A stretch of DNA of 64,000 nucleotides from contig UQVO01000006.1 in NCBI GenBank assembly GCA_900544575.1, forward strand, positions 27,006 through 91,005, read 5' to 3'. Below, one piece after another: positions 1-7,565 of the stretch. The notes under the pieces are model-generated. The model was not told the DNA's origin and did no database searches. It was given only the letters and a program-made list of their open reading frames with translations. Source of the stretch: an uncultured Eubacteriales bacterium (GTDB lineage Bacteria; Bacillota; Clostridia; Christensenellales; CAG-917). Position 1 is the stretch's first letter. The number at the start of each line of letters is the position of its first letter. The position numbers and the translations under genes were made by a program.

Positions 1-1
1 G

Positions 2-322
2 CTGGGACTTTCGGGCGGACAGCAGCAGAGGCTTTGCATCGCCCGCGCGCTTGCCGTACATCCCGACGTGCTGCTTATGGACGAACCGACGTCCGCGCTC
101 GACCCCATTTCGACGGGGAAGATAGAGGAGCTTTCGCAGGAGCTCAAACGCGACTATACCATAGTCATAGTCACCCACAATATGCAGCAGGCGGCGAGGA
201 TTTCGGACAAAACGGGGTTCTTCCTTCTGGGAGAGCTCATCGAGTACGGCGGGACCGACGACGTCTTCGACGCACCGCGCGACAAGAGGACGGAAGACTA
301 CATCACGGGGAGGTTCGGCTGA
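2..322 (+). CDS. pstB: Phosphate ABC transporter ATP-binding protein PstB (3' part)
   Basis: The window opens inside this gene, so the Walker A half is missing. The visible 106 codons begin at the ABC signature ([16 protein letters not shown]), continue through the Walker B region ([12 protein letters not shown]), the D-loop and the switch histidine ([13 protein letters not shown]), and end in a typical PstB tail ([29 protein letters not shown]). PstB hydrolyses ATP on the cytoplasmic face to drive high-affinity phosphate import through PstCA. The stop codon overlaps the phoU start (TGATG), the usual pstB-phoU coupling, which supports this assignment over other ABC ATPases. Confidence 0.93.
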   Translation: MGLSGGQQQRLCIARALAVHPDVLLMDEPTSALDPISTGKIEELSQELKRDYTIVIVTHNMQQAARISDKTGFFLLGELIEYGGTDDVFDAPRDKRTEDYITGRFG

Positions 323-957
323 TGAGGAAACAGTTCGACGACCAGCTGGGCGAGGTCAAAAGCCTGCTTTGCGGGATGTGCCGCACGGACGCCGCGGCTA
401 TGCGGCTGACGGAGAAGGCGCTGTCGGAAGGCGGGGCGGAAATCGCGGAAGAAATCAAGGAGTGCGAGCGCGCCTCCGACGAGAAGGAGAGGGAGATAGA
501 AAGGCTGTGTATGCGCATCATAGTCCGCTGGCAGCCCGTGGCACACGACCTCGCTCTCATCACGTCGGCAATGAAAATGGTCACGGACCTGGAACGCATC
601 ACGGACCAGGCGGCGGACATCGCCGAAATCACGGGCAGGATGAAAAAGCGCGGATGTATCGCGCCCTCCGCCCTGCACGAGATGATGAGGGTGACCGTCG
701 GGATGGTCGAGGACTGCGCCGACGCGCTGGACACTTTCGACGCGGCGAAAGCGCGCGCGGTATGCAGGGAAGACGACGCGGTGGACGCGTTGTTCGAGGC
801 GGTCAAGGCGGAGCTTGCCAGGTCCGCCGAAGGCGGTAGCGAAGCGGGCGAGTGCGCGCTGGACCTGCTGATGATTGCCAAATATCTGGAAAGGATAGGA
901 GACCACGCCGTCAATGCGGCAGAGTGGATAATCTTTTCCGAGGGGCTGGGAAGGTAG
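322..957 (+). CDS. phoU: Phosphate transport system regulator PhoU
   Basis: A 211-residue protein, the usual PhoU length, starting at the ATG that overlaps the pstB stop. It is all-helical with two homologous three-helix halves. Each half ends with an acidic segment, ITSAMKMVTDLERITDQAADIAE in the first and LLMIAKYLERIGDHAVNAAEW in the second, which are the E/DxxxD metal-cluster motifs of PhoU. Family knowledge: PhoU restrains PstSCAB and signals phosphate sufficiency to PhoR. The adjacent pstB agrees. A longer in-frame start upstream lies inside pstB and is not credible. Confidence 0.93.
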   Translation: MRKQFDDQLGEVKSLLCGMCRTDAAAMRLTEKALSEGGAEIAEEIKECERASDEKEREIERLCMRIIVRWQPVAHDLALITSAMKMVTDLERITDQAADIAEITGRMKKRGCIAPSALHEMMRVTVGMVEDCADALDTFDAAKARAVCREDDAVDALFEAVKAELARSAEGGSEAGECALDLLMIAKYLERIGDHAVNAAEWIIFSEGLGR

Positions 958-1018
958 CCCCGCTCAAATCAGTTTCGGAGCGTGTTTGCACGCAAACCGA
1001 TGTTTATCTCTTATTCGT

Positions 1019-1058
1019 GCACGCAGAACAGCCTTTTTGGCTGTTCTGCGTGCGTTTT
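1019..1058 (+). terminator. Terminator after phoU
   Basis: A perfect 15-bp inverted repeat (1019-1033 / 1039-1053) with a TTTTT loop is followed by GTTTTGC. It lies between the convergent phoU and the ferritin-like gene, so it may end transcription from both sides. Confidence 0.7.
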
Positions 1059-1084
1059 GCGCCGATTTGCCGAGCCGCGGTGAA

Positions 1085-2338
1085 TTACTTCCCGCTCCGC
1101 CCGACGGACGTGTTGTCCTTGGTGCGGCAGGCAAGGTCGGGCACGGGGTTGGGCGAGGTCTCGAAGCGGAAGTCCTCGCCGTGCGCACGGAGATAGGAGT
1201 CGATTACGGCGTGGGAGGGGACATCGCAGTCGTGTCCGTTCACTTTCTTGTTGTGGGAGAAGAACACGTCGTCTTTGGCAAGAGAGCAGACTTCCTCGTA
1301 GTCCTCGCGTTTGGAAGTGAGGAAGACGGTGTTTTTCAGAACGTCGCGGACGTAAGGTATGTTGTCCTTGCCGAAAGAGAGCGGTTCGGGAAATTCCGGC
1401 TCCGGGAAGACGGAGGAGTAGTCGCGCTTTTCGTATTTTTCGAGCAGCTCCGCCGCTTTGTGCAGATGTGAAAGTTCCTGTTCGAGCAGAGCTTCCCAGA
1501 TGCCGCGGATGCGGGGGTCGGTTTCGTCCTTCGCGCAGCTGTAATACAGATAGCACTCCGTGTATTCGTGTTCGAGCAGTCCCGCAAGCCAGGTGCAGCC
1601 CGTGTCCGTAAGGCAGCCGTACTGCGTGACGTGCTGTTCTTCTATCATCGCGATTTCGAGGAAGAGCTTTTTCCCCTCTTCCGTGGGATAGGTGTTGCCC
1701 ACGTTCATATAGAAGTTCATCGTCTGCTGTTCCGCGGCGGTGATGATTGCCGCATTGAGCCGCGTCACGGGGTCCGCCTTTTTATTGTCGCAGGCGCGGC
1801 GCACATCGTCTTCGGGAAAGCGGTGTTCGGCTATCGTGGGACGGCCGGGAGTGATTTCCGTGCGCTTGCCCACCAGCCTCGACGCGTCGATGTTCATATC
1901 GTGCATCAGCATATTCGAGAAGCGGTAAAGATGGTCGAAGTCTTCGAGCAGGGCGAAATCGAGCGCCATCTTGACATACGGATCCTTTTCGCGGCGGGCG
2001 AGATTGGCGGTGAGTTCGACCGCAAGCTGTTCGTATCCTATCGTGGTTTCGAGAATTGTTTCGTCCGCGGGCTTCAACGAGCTTATCTTTTTTTGCTGTT
2101 GTTGCTCCACGCGCCGTATCAGGGCGATTTCGCGGCGCAGGTCGTTGTCGCCGCAGTGGCGGGAAAACCGGTGCGAAAACCAATTCGCCTCGAATTCCGT
2201 TCCGTTCATAAGTATGACGCGGAGTTTGGTGTACGGGTCTGCGGTGTTTTTGTCGTAGGGCTTGACCAGCAGGTCCTTCCAGCACTCGAAGGCGTCGCAC
2301 ACGGGTCTGACTTTTTGTTTGAATGGGTTGAAAGACAT
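1085..2338 (-). CDS. Ferritin-like fold protein, unknown function
   Basis: A 417-residue soluble protein with no signal peptide. The start is set by an AAGGAGAG ribosome-binding site seven bases upstream. Two helical stretches carry ferritin/rubrerythrin-type acid and histidine spacing: AEQQTMNFYMNVGNTYP, then FLEIAMIEEQHVTQYG (ExxH), and LLEHEYTECYLYYSC followed by LLEQELSHLHKAAELLEKYE (ExxxLHxxAE). This is the pattern of a four-helix di-iron bundle. The N-terminal part also contains an EQQQQKK-rich helical section. What the iron site would do is not visible; oxygen or peroxide handling is only an analogy to rubrerythrin. It stands alone, convergent with phoU and downstream of a terminator. 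Confidence 0.65.
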   Translation of the reverse strand: MSFNPFKQKVRPVCDAFECWKDLLVKPYDKNTADPYTKLRVILMNGTEFEANWFSHRFSRHCGDNDLRREIALIRRVEQQQQKKISSLKPADETILETTIGYEQLAVELTANLARREKDPYVKMALDFALLEDFDHLYRFSNMLMHDMNIDASRLVGKRTEITPGRPTIAEHRFPEDDVRRACDNKKADPVTRLNAAIITAAEQQTMNFYMNVGNTYPTEEGKKLFLEIAMIEEQHVTQYGCLTDTGCTWLAGLLEHEYTECYLYYSCAKDETDPRIRGIWEALLEQELSHLHKAAELLEKYEKRDYSSVFPEPEFPEPLSFGKDNIPYVRDVLKNTVFLTSKREDYEEVCSLAKDDVFFSHNKKVNGHDCDVPSHAVIDSYLRAHGEDFRFETSPNPVPDLACRTKDNTSVGRSGK

Positions 2339-2481
2339 AGACTCTCCTTTTGCGGCAAAACCGCGGTGATTGAATGCGGACGTGCCGCGGGGGCACTCCT
2401 TTTAGAGTTTGTCCCGAAAAGCGCCGCTTTATCCCGTCCGCGTTTCGGGCGTTTCGAAGGACGTTGCGCGCTCCGCCGCCT

Positions 2482-2516
2482 AAAAAAAGAGCGGACGCCG
2501 CGGCGCCCGCTCTTTT
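2482..2516 (-). terminator. Terminator of the XRE regulator gene
   Basis: Read on the minus strand, AAAAGAGCGG pairs with CCGCTCTTTT around a GC-rich palindromic core and runs into TTTTTTTA. It lies just beyond the XRE stop codon. Confidence 0.75.
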
Positions 2517-2552
2517 CCGAAAGCAAACGGAAGTTTGCGCAGATGTTCGGCT

Positions 2553-3047
2553 TTACGCAAACAGTTCGATGAACAGCGTCACCGCCGCAAGCAGGAATAT
2601 CGCGGCTATGGCGACGCGCGACACTATGTATGCCGCGGCGTTTTCGCGCTGCATACGGCGCTTGTAGGCGGGCTTGGAGAGCAGCGCGCATACGATGAAT
2701 CCCGCCGTGCTCAGCACGCAGGGCACGGAGCACCATACGTTTACGAATCCCGTCAGGAACGCAAACGCGAAAGTGAGCGCAAGACAGATTGCCGCGGGCA
2801 GGCGGAACGCTTTCGCGCGTTTTTCGTCGAGCAGTTTGCTGTTTTCGACGTCTTCGTCGGAGATGAGTTCGTCTATCGTGACGCCGAAGAGGGCAGATAG
2901 CTGTTTCAGACTGTCTATGCCGGGGAAACCGCGGTCGTTTTCCCATTTGGACACCGCCGTACGCGTGACGTAAAGTTTGTCGGCAAGTTCCTCCTGCGTG
3001 ATGTTGTTTTGAGTCCTGAGTTTTTTGAGTTTTTCGCCGAATGTCAT
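2553..3047 (-). CDS. XRE-family regulator with C-terminal membrane segments
   Basis: The chosen start (164 residues, MTFGEKLKKLR) has GGAGG five bases upstream; a longer in-frame start has none. Residues about 4-60 form a helix-turn-helix of the XRE/Cro type (ITQEELADKLYVTRTAVSKWEND, then SLKQLSALFGVTIDELI). The C-terminal 80 residues carry three hydrophobic segments, separated by a basic loop (KPAYKRRMQR), so the protein is probably membrane-tethered with its DNA-binding domain in the cytoplasm. This domain layout is common in Firmicutes, where such proteins are presumed to sense envelope or small-molecule signals; the target here is unknown. It is divergent from the YgjP-like gene. Confidence 0.85.
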   Translation of the reverse strand: MTFGEKLKKLRTQNNITQEELADKLYVTRTAVSKWENDRGFPGIDSLKQLSALFGVTIDELISDEDVENSKLLDEKRAKAFRLPAAICLALTFAFAFLTGFVNVWCSVPCVLSTAGFIVCALLSKPAYKRRMQRENAAAYIVSRVAIAAIFLLAAVTLFIELFA

Positions 3048-3172
3048 ATTCGCCTCCTTCGTGACAATCATACGTCCGCCGCGCCGGAATGTCACGACAC
3101 TTTCCGTCACGTCGCGCAAAAGTACGCAAAGGCACTATTGTATTCTGCACGGAAAAAGGTTAAAATTACGGT

Positions 3173-3913
3173 ATGACACGCGCGCGAGGAATACCCGTCA
3201 CGGTGAAAACGCCTGACGGCGACATAACGTTCACTTTCGAGAAAAAGGCGGTGAAAAACGTCAATCTCCGCATACGCGCGGACGGAAGCGTGCACGTCAG
3301 CGCGCCGCACAGGACGTCTTTCGCTTTCGTGGAAAAGTTCGTGCGGGAGCACGGCGGGTGGATAACCGCGAGGGTGCAGCGCGCCGAGGACAGAGCGCGC
3401 GCGGCAAAGAGGTCGTTTGCCGAGGGCGGCAGTCTGCCGCTGCTTGGAGGTGAGATAGCCGTGGAAGTGCGCGGAGGGGAAAAGAGCCGCGCCGCGTTCG
3501 ACGCGGAAACGGGAGTGCTTGCCGTCACGGTGTCGGAGAAGGACGGCGCGGAGGCGGACGCGCTCGTCCGCAAATGGGCGGAGCGCAGGGCGAAAGAAAT
3601 CTTGCCGCGCATTTTCCGTGCGGCGGAAGCGGAAACGGGAGGGAAGTTCGGCGCGCCCGTGCAACTGCGTCTGCGCAGGATGCGCGCGCGGTGGGGAAGC
3701 TGCAACGTGGGCGCGCGCAGAATAACTCTCAACACGAGGCTGATATATGCGCCGGAAGAGTGCGTGCGGTACGTTTGTATGCACGAGCTCGCCCATCTCG
3801 GCCATCCGAGGCACGACGAGGGGTTCTACCGTGAACTTTCTTTGCTTTGTCCCGAATGGAAAAAATTGAGGCGCAGGTTGAACGACGAATTCGCCGCGCT
3901 GCTTTCCGAATGA
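3173..3913 (+). CDS. YgjP-like (DUF45) zinc metallopeptidase
   Basis: A 246-residue cytoplasmic protein. The hallmark is HELAHLGHPRHDEGFY near residue 202, an HExxH...H zinc site of the gluzincin type, preceded by the family signature RARWGSCN at about 173. N-terminal residues 10-130 form the beta-rich region typical of YgjP/DUF45 proteins. Substrates of this family are not well settled. No clear ribosome-binding site precedes the ATG, and a TAAAAT -10-like box ends six bases upstream, so the transcript may be leaderless. It is divergent from the XRE gene. Confidence 0.85.
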   Translation: MTRARGIPVTVKTPDGDITFTFEKKAVKNVNLRIRADGSVHVSAPHRTSFAFVEKFVREHGGWITARVQRAEDRARAAKRSFAEGGSLPLLGGEIAVEVRGGEKSRAAFDAETGVLAVTVSEKDGAEADALVRKWAERRAKEILPRIFRAAEAETGGKFGAPVQLRLRRMRARWGSCNVGARRITLNTRLIYAPEECVRYVCMHELAHLGHPRHDEGFYRELSLLCPEWKKLRRRLNDEFAALLSE

Positions 3914-4041
3914 AAAAATTTTTTGAATTATTCTTGCGGCAGTGTAACCTTTCGCCGCGGCATTCGTTTATCTTGTGTAAACGGCAGGGAAACTGCCCGC
4001 CGGCGGATATAGATCAAGACAATATCTCTGCGGAGGATAAT

Positions 4042-4887
4042 ATGAAAGAACGTTTCAAAAGGTATCTCGAAAGAGAATTCCGCGCAATCCGTCCCACTCT
4101 TGCGGCGGCGGAATACCGCGAGAAGGTGCTCAAACAGCTTATGGACCGTGCGCAGGAGCTGCGCATCAAGGGCATCGACGACGAAGACCTCATCTATGAT
4201 ATGTGCATAGACGAGCTCGGCGATTTCCGTGCCACGCTGGAACAGTTCGACGAGCAGGAGCACAAGGTCGCAAACGCGAAGCGCAATGCGGTGCTCGGCG
4301 CGGTGTGCGCGGTCGGCGCGGTGCTTGCATTCGTCATCGTCTACCTCGTCGTGAGTTTCGTGACGAGCGCGTGGGCGCTTACTTGGCTCATCCTCGTGGG
4401 CGGCGCGTTCATCGGCGTCATCGCGGCGGCGATAATTATGCTTGTCAAGTTCGGCAAGGCGAAAAAATTCATACTTATGCGCCTGATGCCGCCCGTGGTC
4501 ATAGTGCTGGCGTGCGTGTATCTCTTCCTCTTGCTGCAACTCGTGTTCAACGTCCCCATGAGCTGGATAATCTTCCTCGTGATGGTGATGCTCATCTTCG
4601 TGTTCGACGCTGTGATGGCGTATGCGACGGACTTCAAATTCCGCTGGGTGGAGCTTCCCATCGTCATAGAAGTGGTGTGCGTGATGGCGTATGTCATCGT
4701 CGGCGTGACGACTTCTCTGTGGCATCCCACCTGGCTGCTGTGCCTCGGCGGTGTGGTCGCGGCGGTCGCGGAAGCGATAGCCCTCGTCGCCGCACGCAAC
4801 AGCAGGAAGGACAAGAAGGAAAAGGTGAAACTCAACGACAAATACAACAAGGAGGACGAGTCCTACTACACGATGTGGAAGGACTGA
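4042..4887 (+). CDS. HAAS-like membrane protein heading the acyltransferase cluster
   Basis: A 281-residue protein. The start has CGGAGG six bases upstream; longer in-frame starts reach back into the YgjP-like gene and lack a site. Residues 1-75 are a soluble helical region (RAIRPTLAAAEYREKVLKQL, then a GIDDEDLIYDMCIDELGDF motif) resembling the HAAS/permease-prefix domains that often couple to PadR-type regulators. About six hydrophobic segments follow between residues 80 and 250, then a charged Lys/Asp/Glu tail. No transport or catalytic motif is visible. Only 52 bases separate it from the first acyltransferase, so co-transcription is likely. Its function is unknown. Confidence 0.75.
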   Translation: MKERFKRYLEREFRAIRPTLAAAEYREKVLKQLMDRAQELRIKGIDDEDLIYDMCIDELGDFRATLEQFDEQEHKVANAKRNAVLGAVCAVGAVLAFVIVYLVVSFVTSAWALTWLILVGGAFIGVIAAAIIMLVKFGKAKKFILMRLMPPVVIVLACVYLFLLLQLVFNVPMSWIIFLVMVMLIFVFDAVMAYATDFKFRWVELPIVIEVVCVMAYVIVGVTTSLWHPTWLLCLGGVVAAVAEAIALVAARNSRKDKKEKVKLNDKYNKEDESYYTMWKD

Positions 4888-4939
4888 AATCTCCGATTGC
4901 GGCTCTGACCGTGCCGAAAACGGTCGATAAAGGTGCTAT

Positions 4940-6235
4940 ATGGGCAAAACACTGAAAGCGGAAATGTGGGACAAGATGCAATATCTTTTCCGCAATTTCT
5001 ATGACAGAATGGTGCACTGCGTGCAGTATTACGACGGCCCCATCGACACGAACGTGTTGAAGCGCGTGCTCGTGTTCACGACGGAAAAGGTCCCCGTGCT
5101 GCACAGCTCCTTCCACGGCAACGTCATCGACCCGTACTGGGAGGTGGAGGACTACACGGTGAACGACATCCTCACCGTGCGCGACAGCGTCGATTTGGAG
5201 GCGGACGTCAACGCCTTCATCTGCCAGAGCATTCCCGTGGAAAGCAACGTGCAGTATAAAATGGCGGTCTTCAACAAGGACGGGAAGTCGACCTTGTGTA
5301 TGATTGTCAACCATATGTGTATGGACGGCGGCGACTTCAAATATTTTATGAAGAAACTCGCCGAAAACTACAACAAGCTCCTCGACGGCGAGCGCGACCT
5401 CGACATCAAGACGGGCAGCCGCAGCTACGACGCGGTCTACTCCAAACTCACTCCCGAAGAGGAGGAAGTGGCGAGAGGGCTTTACAAGAACATCAGTCAG
5501 GTCAAGGACGAGCATTATTTCCCGCTGACGCCTCCTTCTCCCGCCGACGTGACGCGCATCTGCCGCCGCAAAGTCGGGAAGGAACTGTTTGCGGATTTCA
5601 GAAAGATAGGCAAGGCGCTCGGCGTCACCGTCAACGACCTTATGCTCGCCTTCTATGTGCGCTCTCTTTACGAGATAGGGATGTTCCGCGACGACGAGAG
5701 GCTCACCATTCCCTGTATGGTCGACCTGCGCCGCCACATCGTGGACGGCGGCATTCATACAGGGCTGACCAATCATACGGGATTTATGCAGTGCTCCACC
5801 GAGAGAAAGGGCGAAACCGTCAACGACACCCTCATCGAGGTGCTGCGCTCCGTCAGAAAGAGCAAGGACGACCCCTATATGGGGCTTTACAGCCTGCCTC
5901 TTCTCAAACTCGCGTACACGATTTTCCCGTACATCATCAGCGAACAGGCAATCAAGATAGGCTATCTCAATCCGCTCATCGGAATGAGCAACATAGGCGT
6001 TATGGACGACCGTGCGCTGAAAATGGGCGACGCGAACATCGTCGACGGCTTTATGACGGGGGCGGTGAAGTACAAGCCGTATATGCAACTTGCGCTCACC
6101 AGCCTGCTCGGCGACATCACGATGACCATTGCCATCCGCGGCAACGACGAGGACGAAAAGACGGTGAACCGTTTCTTCGATATTATTATCAAAAATATGA
6201 ACGACTTCGTCGAACTCAACCGTTCCAAACTTTAA
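4940..6235 (+). CDS. Condensation-domain-like acyltransferase, copy 1
   Basis: A 431-residue protein with no signal peptide, start supported by AAAGGTG. It has the two-lobed CoA-dependent acyltransferase layout seen in NRPS condensation domains, PapA proteins and alcohol acetyltransferases. VNHMCMDGGD at about 123-132 is the catalytic HHxxxDG motif with the first His replaced by Asn, leaving H125, D129 and G130. Later landmarks are VDLRRH at about 263 and MSNIG at about 352, the latter the family's second-lobe SNxG. A stand-alone enzyme of this kind usually joins an acyl chain to a hydroxyl or amine; the substrates are unknown. It is strongly similar to the protein at 7566-8852 along its full length, so the pair arose by duplication. 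Confidence 0.72.
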   Translation: MGKTLKAEMWDKMQYLFRNFYDRMVHCVQYYDGPIDTNVLKRVLVFTTEKVPVLHSSFHGNVIDPYWEVEDYTVNDILTVRDSVDLEADVNAFICQSIPVESNVQYKMAVFNKDGKSTLCMIVNHMCMDGGDFKYFMKKLAENYNKLLDGERDLDIKTGSRSYDAVYSKLTPEEEEVARGLYKNISQVKDEHYFPLTPPSPADVTRICRRKVGKELFADFRKIGKALGVTVNDLMLAFYVRSLYEIGMFRDDERLTIPCMVDLRRHIVDGGIHTGLTNHTGFMQCSTERKGETVNDTLIEVLRSVRKSKDDPYMGLYSLPLLKLAYTIFPYIISEQAIKIGYLNPLIGMSNIGVMDDRALKMGDANIVDGFMTGAVKYKPYMQLALTSLLGDITMTIAIRGNDEDEKTVNRFFDIIIKNMNDFVELNRSKL

Positions 6236-6255
6236 GCGGCGGCGGGACAAATTCT

Positions 6256-6285
6256 GCGGCATACGGATGTATGCCGCTTTTTTTT
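6256..6285 (+). terminator. Terminator after acyltransferase copy 1
   Basis: GCGGCATAC pairs with GTATGCCGC (6256-6264 / 6269-6277) around GGAT, followed by eight Ts. It is a textbook intrinsic terminator. Confidence 0.92.
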
Positions 6286-6300
6286 GGAACGGACGGTTTT

Positions 6301-6388
6301 CGGACAAACGCGGGCGTGTCCCGGACAAACGGGACGGGGATTGTTTTGTCCGGATTTCGGACATTTTTACCCCGTCCCCGTTTGTCCG
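6301..6388. repeat. Palindromic intergenic repeat with CGGACAAAC arms
   Basis: CGGACAAAC occurs at 6301-6309 and 6322-6330, and its reverse complement lies at 6380-6388. The segment 6322-6339 pairs with 6371-6388 with one bulge, enclosing a second hairpin (GTCCG / CGGAC). The core GGGACGG...GTCCGGATTTCGGAC...CCGTCCCCG resembles the stem at 44431-44498, which suggests a dispersed repeat family. It lies beyond the terminator, so it is not needed for termination. Confidence 0.6.
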
Positions 6389-6438
6389 AAAGGCGCGGGA
6401 GAAAGGGTCGCGGCGCGCGAAATATCCTTTTGCAGGGG

Positions 6439-6467
6439 TTTACATTGTTTTCGACATGTGTTAAAAT
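6439..6467 (+). promoter_or_regulatory. Promoter of the alpha/beta hydrolase gene
   Basis: TTTACA (6439-6444), 17 bases, TAAAAT (6462-6467), 31 bases before the start codon. Both boxes match the sigma-A consensus at five of six positions. Confidence 0.75.
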
Positions 6468-6497
6468 GCCGTTGATAACGAAAGGCGGGAGGGACCT

Positions 6498-7412
6498 ATG
6501 AGTCTGCAAAAATTTCTGTTCGTCGCGATAGACAAACTTTACAATCCTTTTCAGAACGAAAGGAAAATGACCAAATTCAAAGACGTCGACTTCGACATAA
6601 AGACGGACATCGTTTACGACGAGTCCGCGCCGTCCGCGTGCACCTTGGACATATATTCCGTGAAGAGGGAAGGGAAGTATCCCGTGCTGTTCTATATCCA
6701 CGGCGGCGGATTTGTCGCCGGCGACAAGCACTATCGCCGCGCTCTTTCCAGATGGGCGGCGAATATGGGCTATTTCGTGGTGAACGTCAACTACGGGCTT
6801 TGCCCCGATTATAAGTGTCCCACACCCCACCGTCAGCTTGTGGCGGCGCTCAACTGGGTGGGCGCGAATGCGGAGAAATACAACCTCGACCTCAACCGTA
6901 TGATAGTGTCGGGCGACAGCGCGGGCGGATATTACGCGGCTATGCTGGCGTGCATATGCCTGAACAAGGGGTTGCAGGATAAGATGGGCGTTTCCACGGA
7001 CCTGCGCTTCGGCGGGGCGGTGCTCAACTGCGGCATCTACGACGTCGCGACCGCGCTCAAAAACAAGTATCCTTTCGACCTCGGCGGCAAACTGCTCAAA
7101 GACTTCGCGGGCATACGCAAGGATGAGGTGGAGAATTACGAGTGGAAAGACCTGTGCAGCGCACTGGGATTTGTCAACGAGGACTTCCCCGTCTCATTCC
7201 TCACTCACGCGCAGAAGGACATCTTCTGCGGCGGTCAGGCGGACGCGCTGATGAAGATACTGAACGAAAAGGGCGTGCACAATGAGGAATTCCATTCCAC
7301 GGGGCTTCTCGACAACCATTGCTTCTCCCTCAACTGGAAGAGCAAGGCGGCGCGCAAAAACAACGACCTTGTCGCGGACTTTATGAAGAGGTTTGCCGAG
7401 GGCAGAATCTGA
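6498..7412 (+). CDS. Alpha/beta hydrolase, hormone-sensitive-lipase type esterase
   Basis: A 304-residue protein with GGGAGG before the ATG. The oxyanion motif HGGG is at 68-71 (FYIHGGGFVAGD), the nucleophile is S141 in GDSAGG, and the probable acid and base are D241 (AQKDIFCGG) and H274 (LLDNHCFS). This is the HSL/acetyl-esterase family of carboxylesterases. The N-terminal 20 residues are hydrophobic (LQKFLFVAIDKLY) but lack a clean signal-peptide cleavage site, so a cytoplasmic or membrane-associated location is possible. It lies between two duplicated acyltransferases with its own promoter and terminator; acting on the same acyl product as its neighbours is an inference from position. Confidence 0.82.
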   Translation: MSLQKFLFVAIDKLYNPFQNERKMTKFKDVDFDIKTDIVYDESAPSACTLDIYSVKREGKYPVLFYIHGGGFVAGDKHYRRALSRWAANMGYFVVNVNYGLCPDYKCPTPHRQLVAALNWVGANAEKYNLDLNRMIVSGDSAGGYYAAMLACICLNKGLQDKMGVSTDLRFGGAVLNCGIYDVATALKNKYPFDLGGKLLKDFAGIRKDEVENYEWKDLCSALGFVNEDFPVSFLTHAQKDIFCGGQADALMKILNEKGVHNEEFHSTGLLDNHCFSLNWKSKAARKNNDLVADFMKRFAEGRI

Positions 7413-7430
7413 ACATTATCCGTGTATTGC

Positions 7431-7458
7431 GGGAGAGCGGAAACGCTCTCCCTTTTTT
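7431..7458 (+). terminator. Terminator after the hydrolase gene
   Basis: GGGAGAGCG and CGCTCTCCC (7431-7439 / 7444-7452) pair around a GAAA tetraloop and are followed by six Ts. Confidence 0.93.
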
Positions 7459-7485
7459 ATGTCGCAAATTATTGCCGCGAAAAAA

Positions 7486-7514
7486 TTGCGCTCGCCGCCG
7501 AGGCGTTGTATAAT
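7486..7514 (+). promoter_or_regulatory. Promoter of acyltransferase copy 2
   Basis: A perfect TATAAT (7509-7514) lies 17 bases after TTGCGC (7486-7491), about 50 bases before the start codon. Confidence 0.65.
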
Positions 7515-7565
7515 ATGCGGCATAAAGGGCGGAATTTGTGAAATAAATCATCGAGAGAGGTCAGG

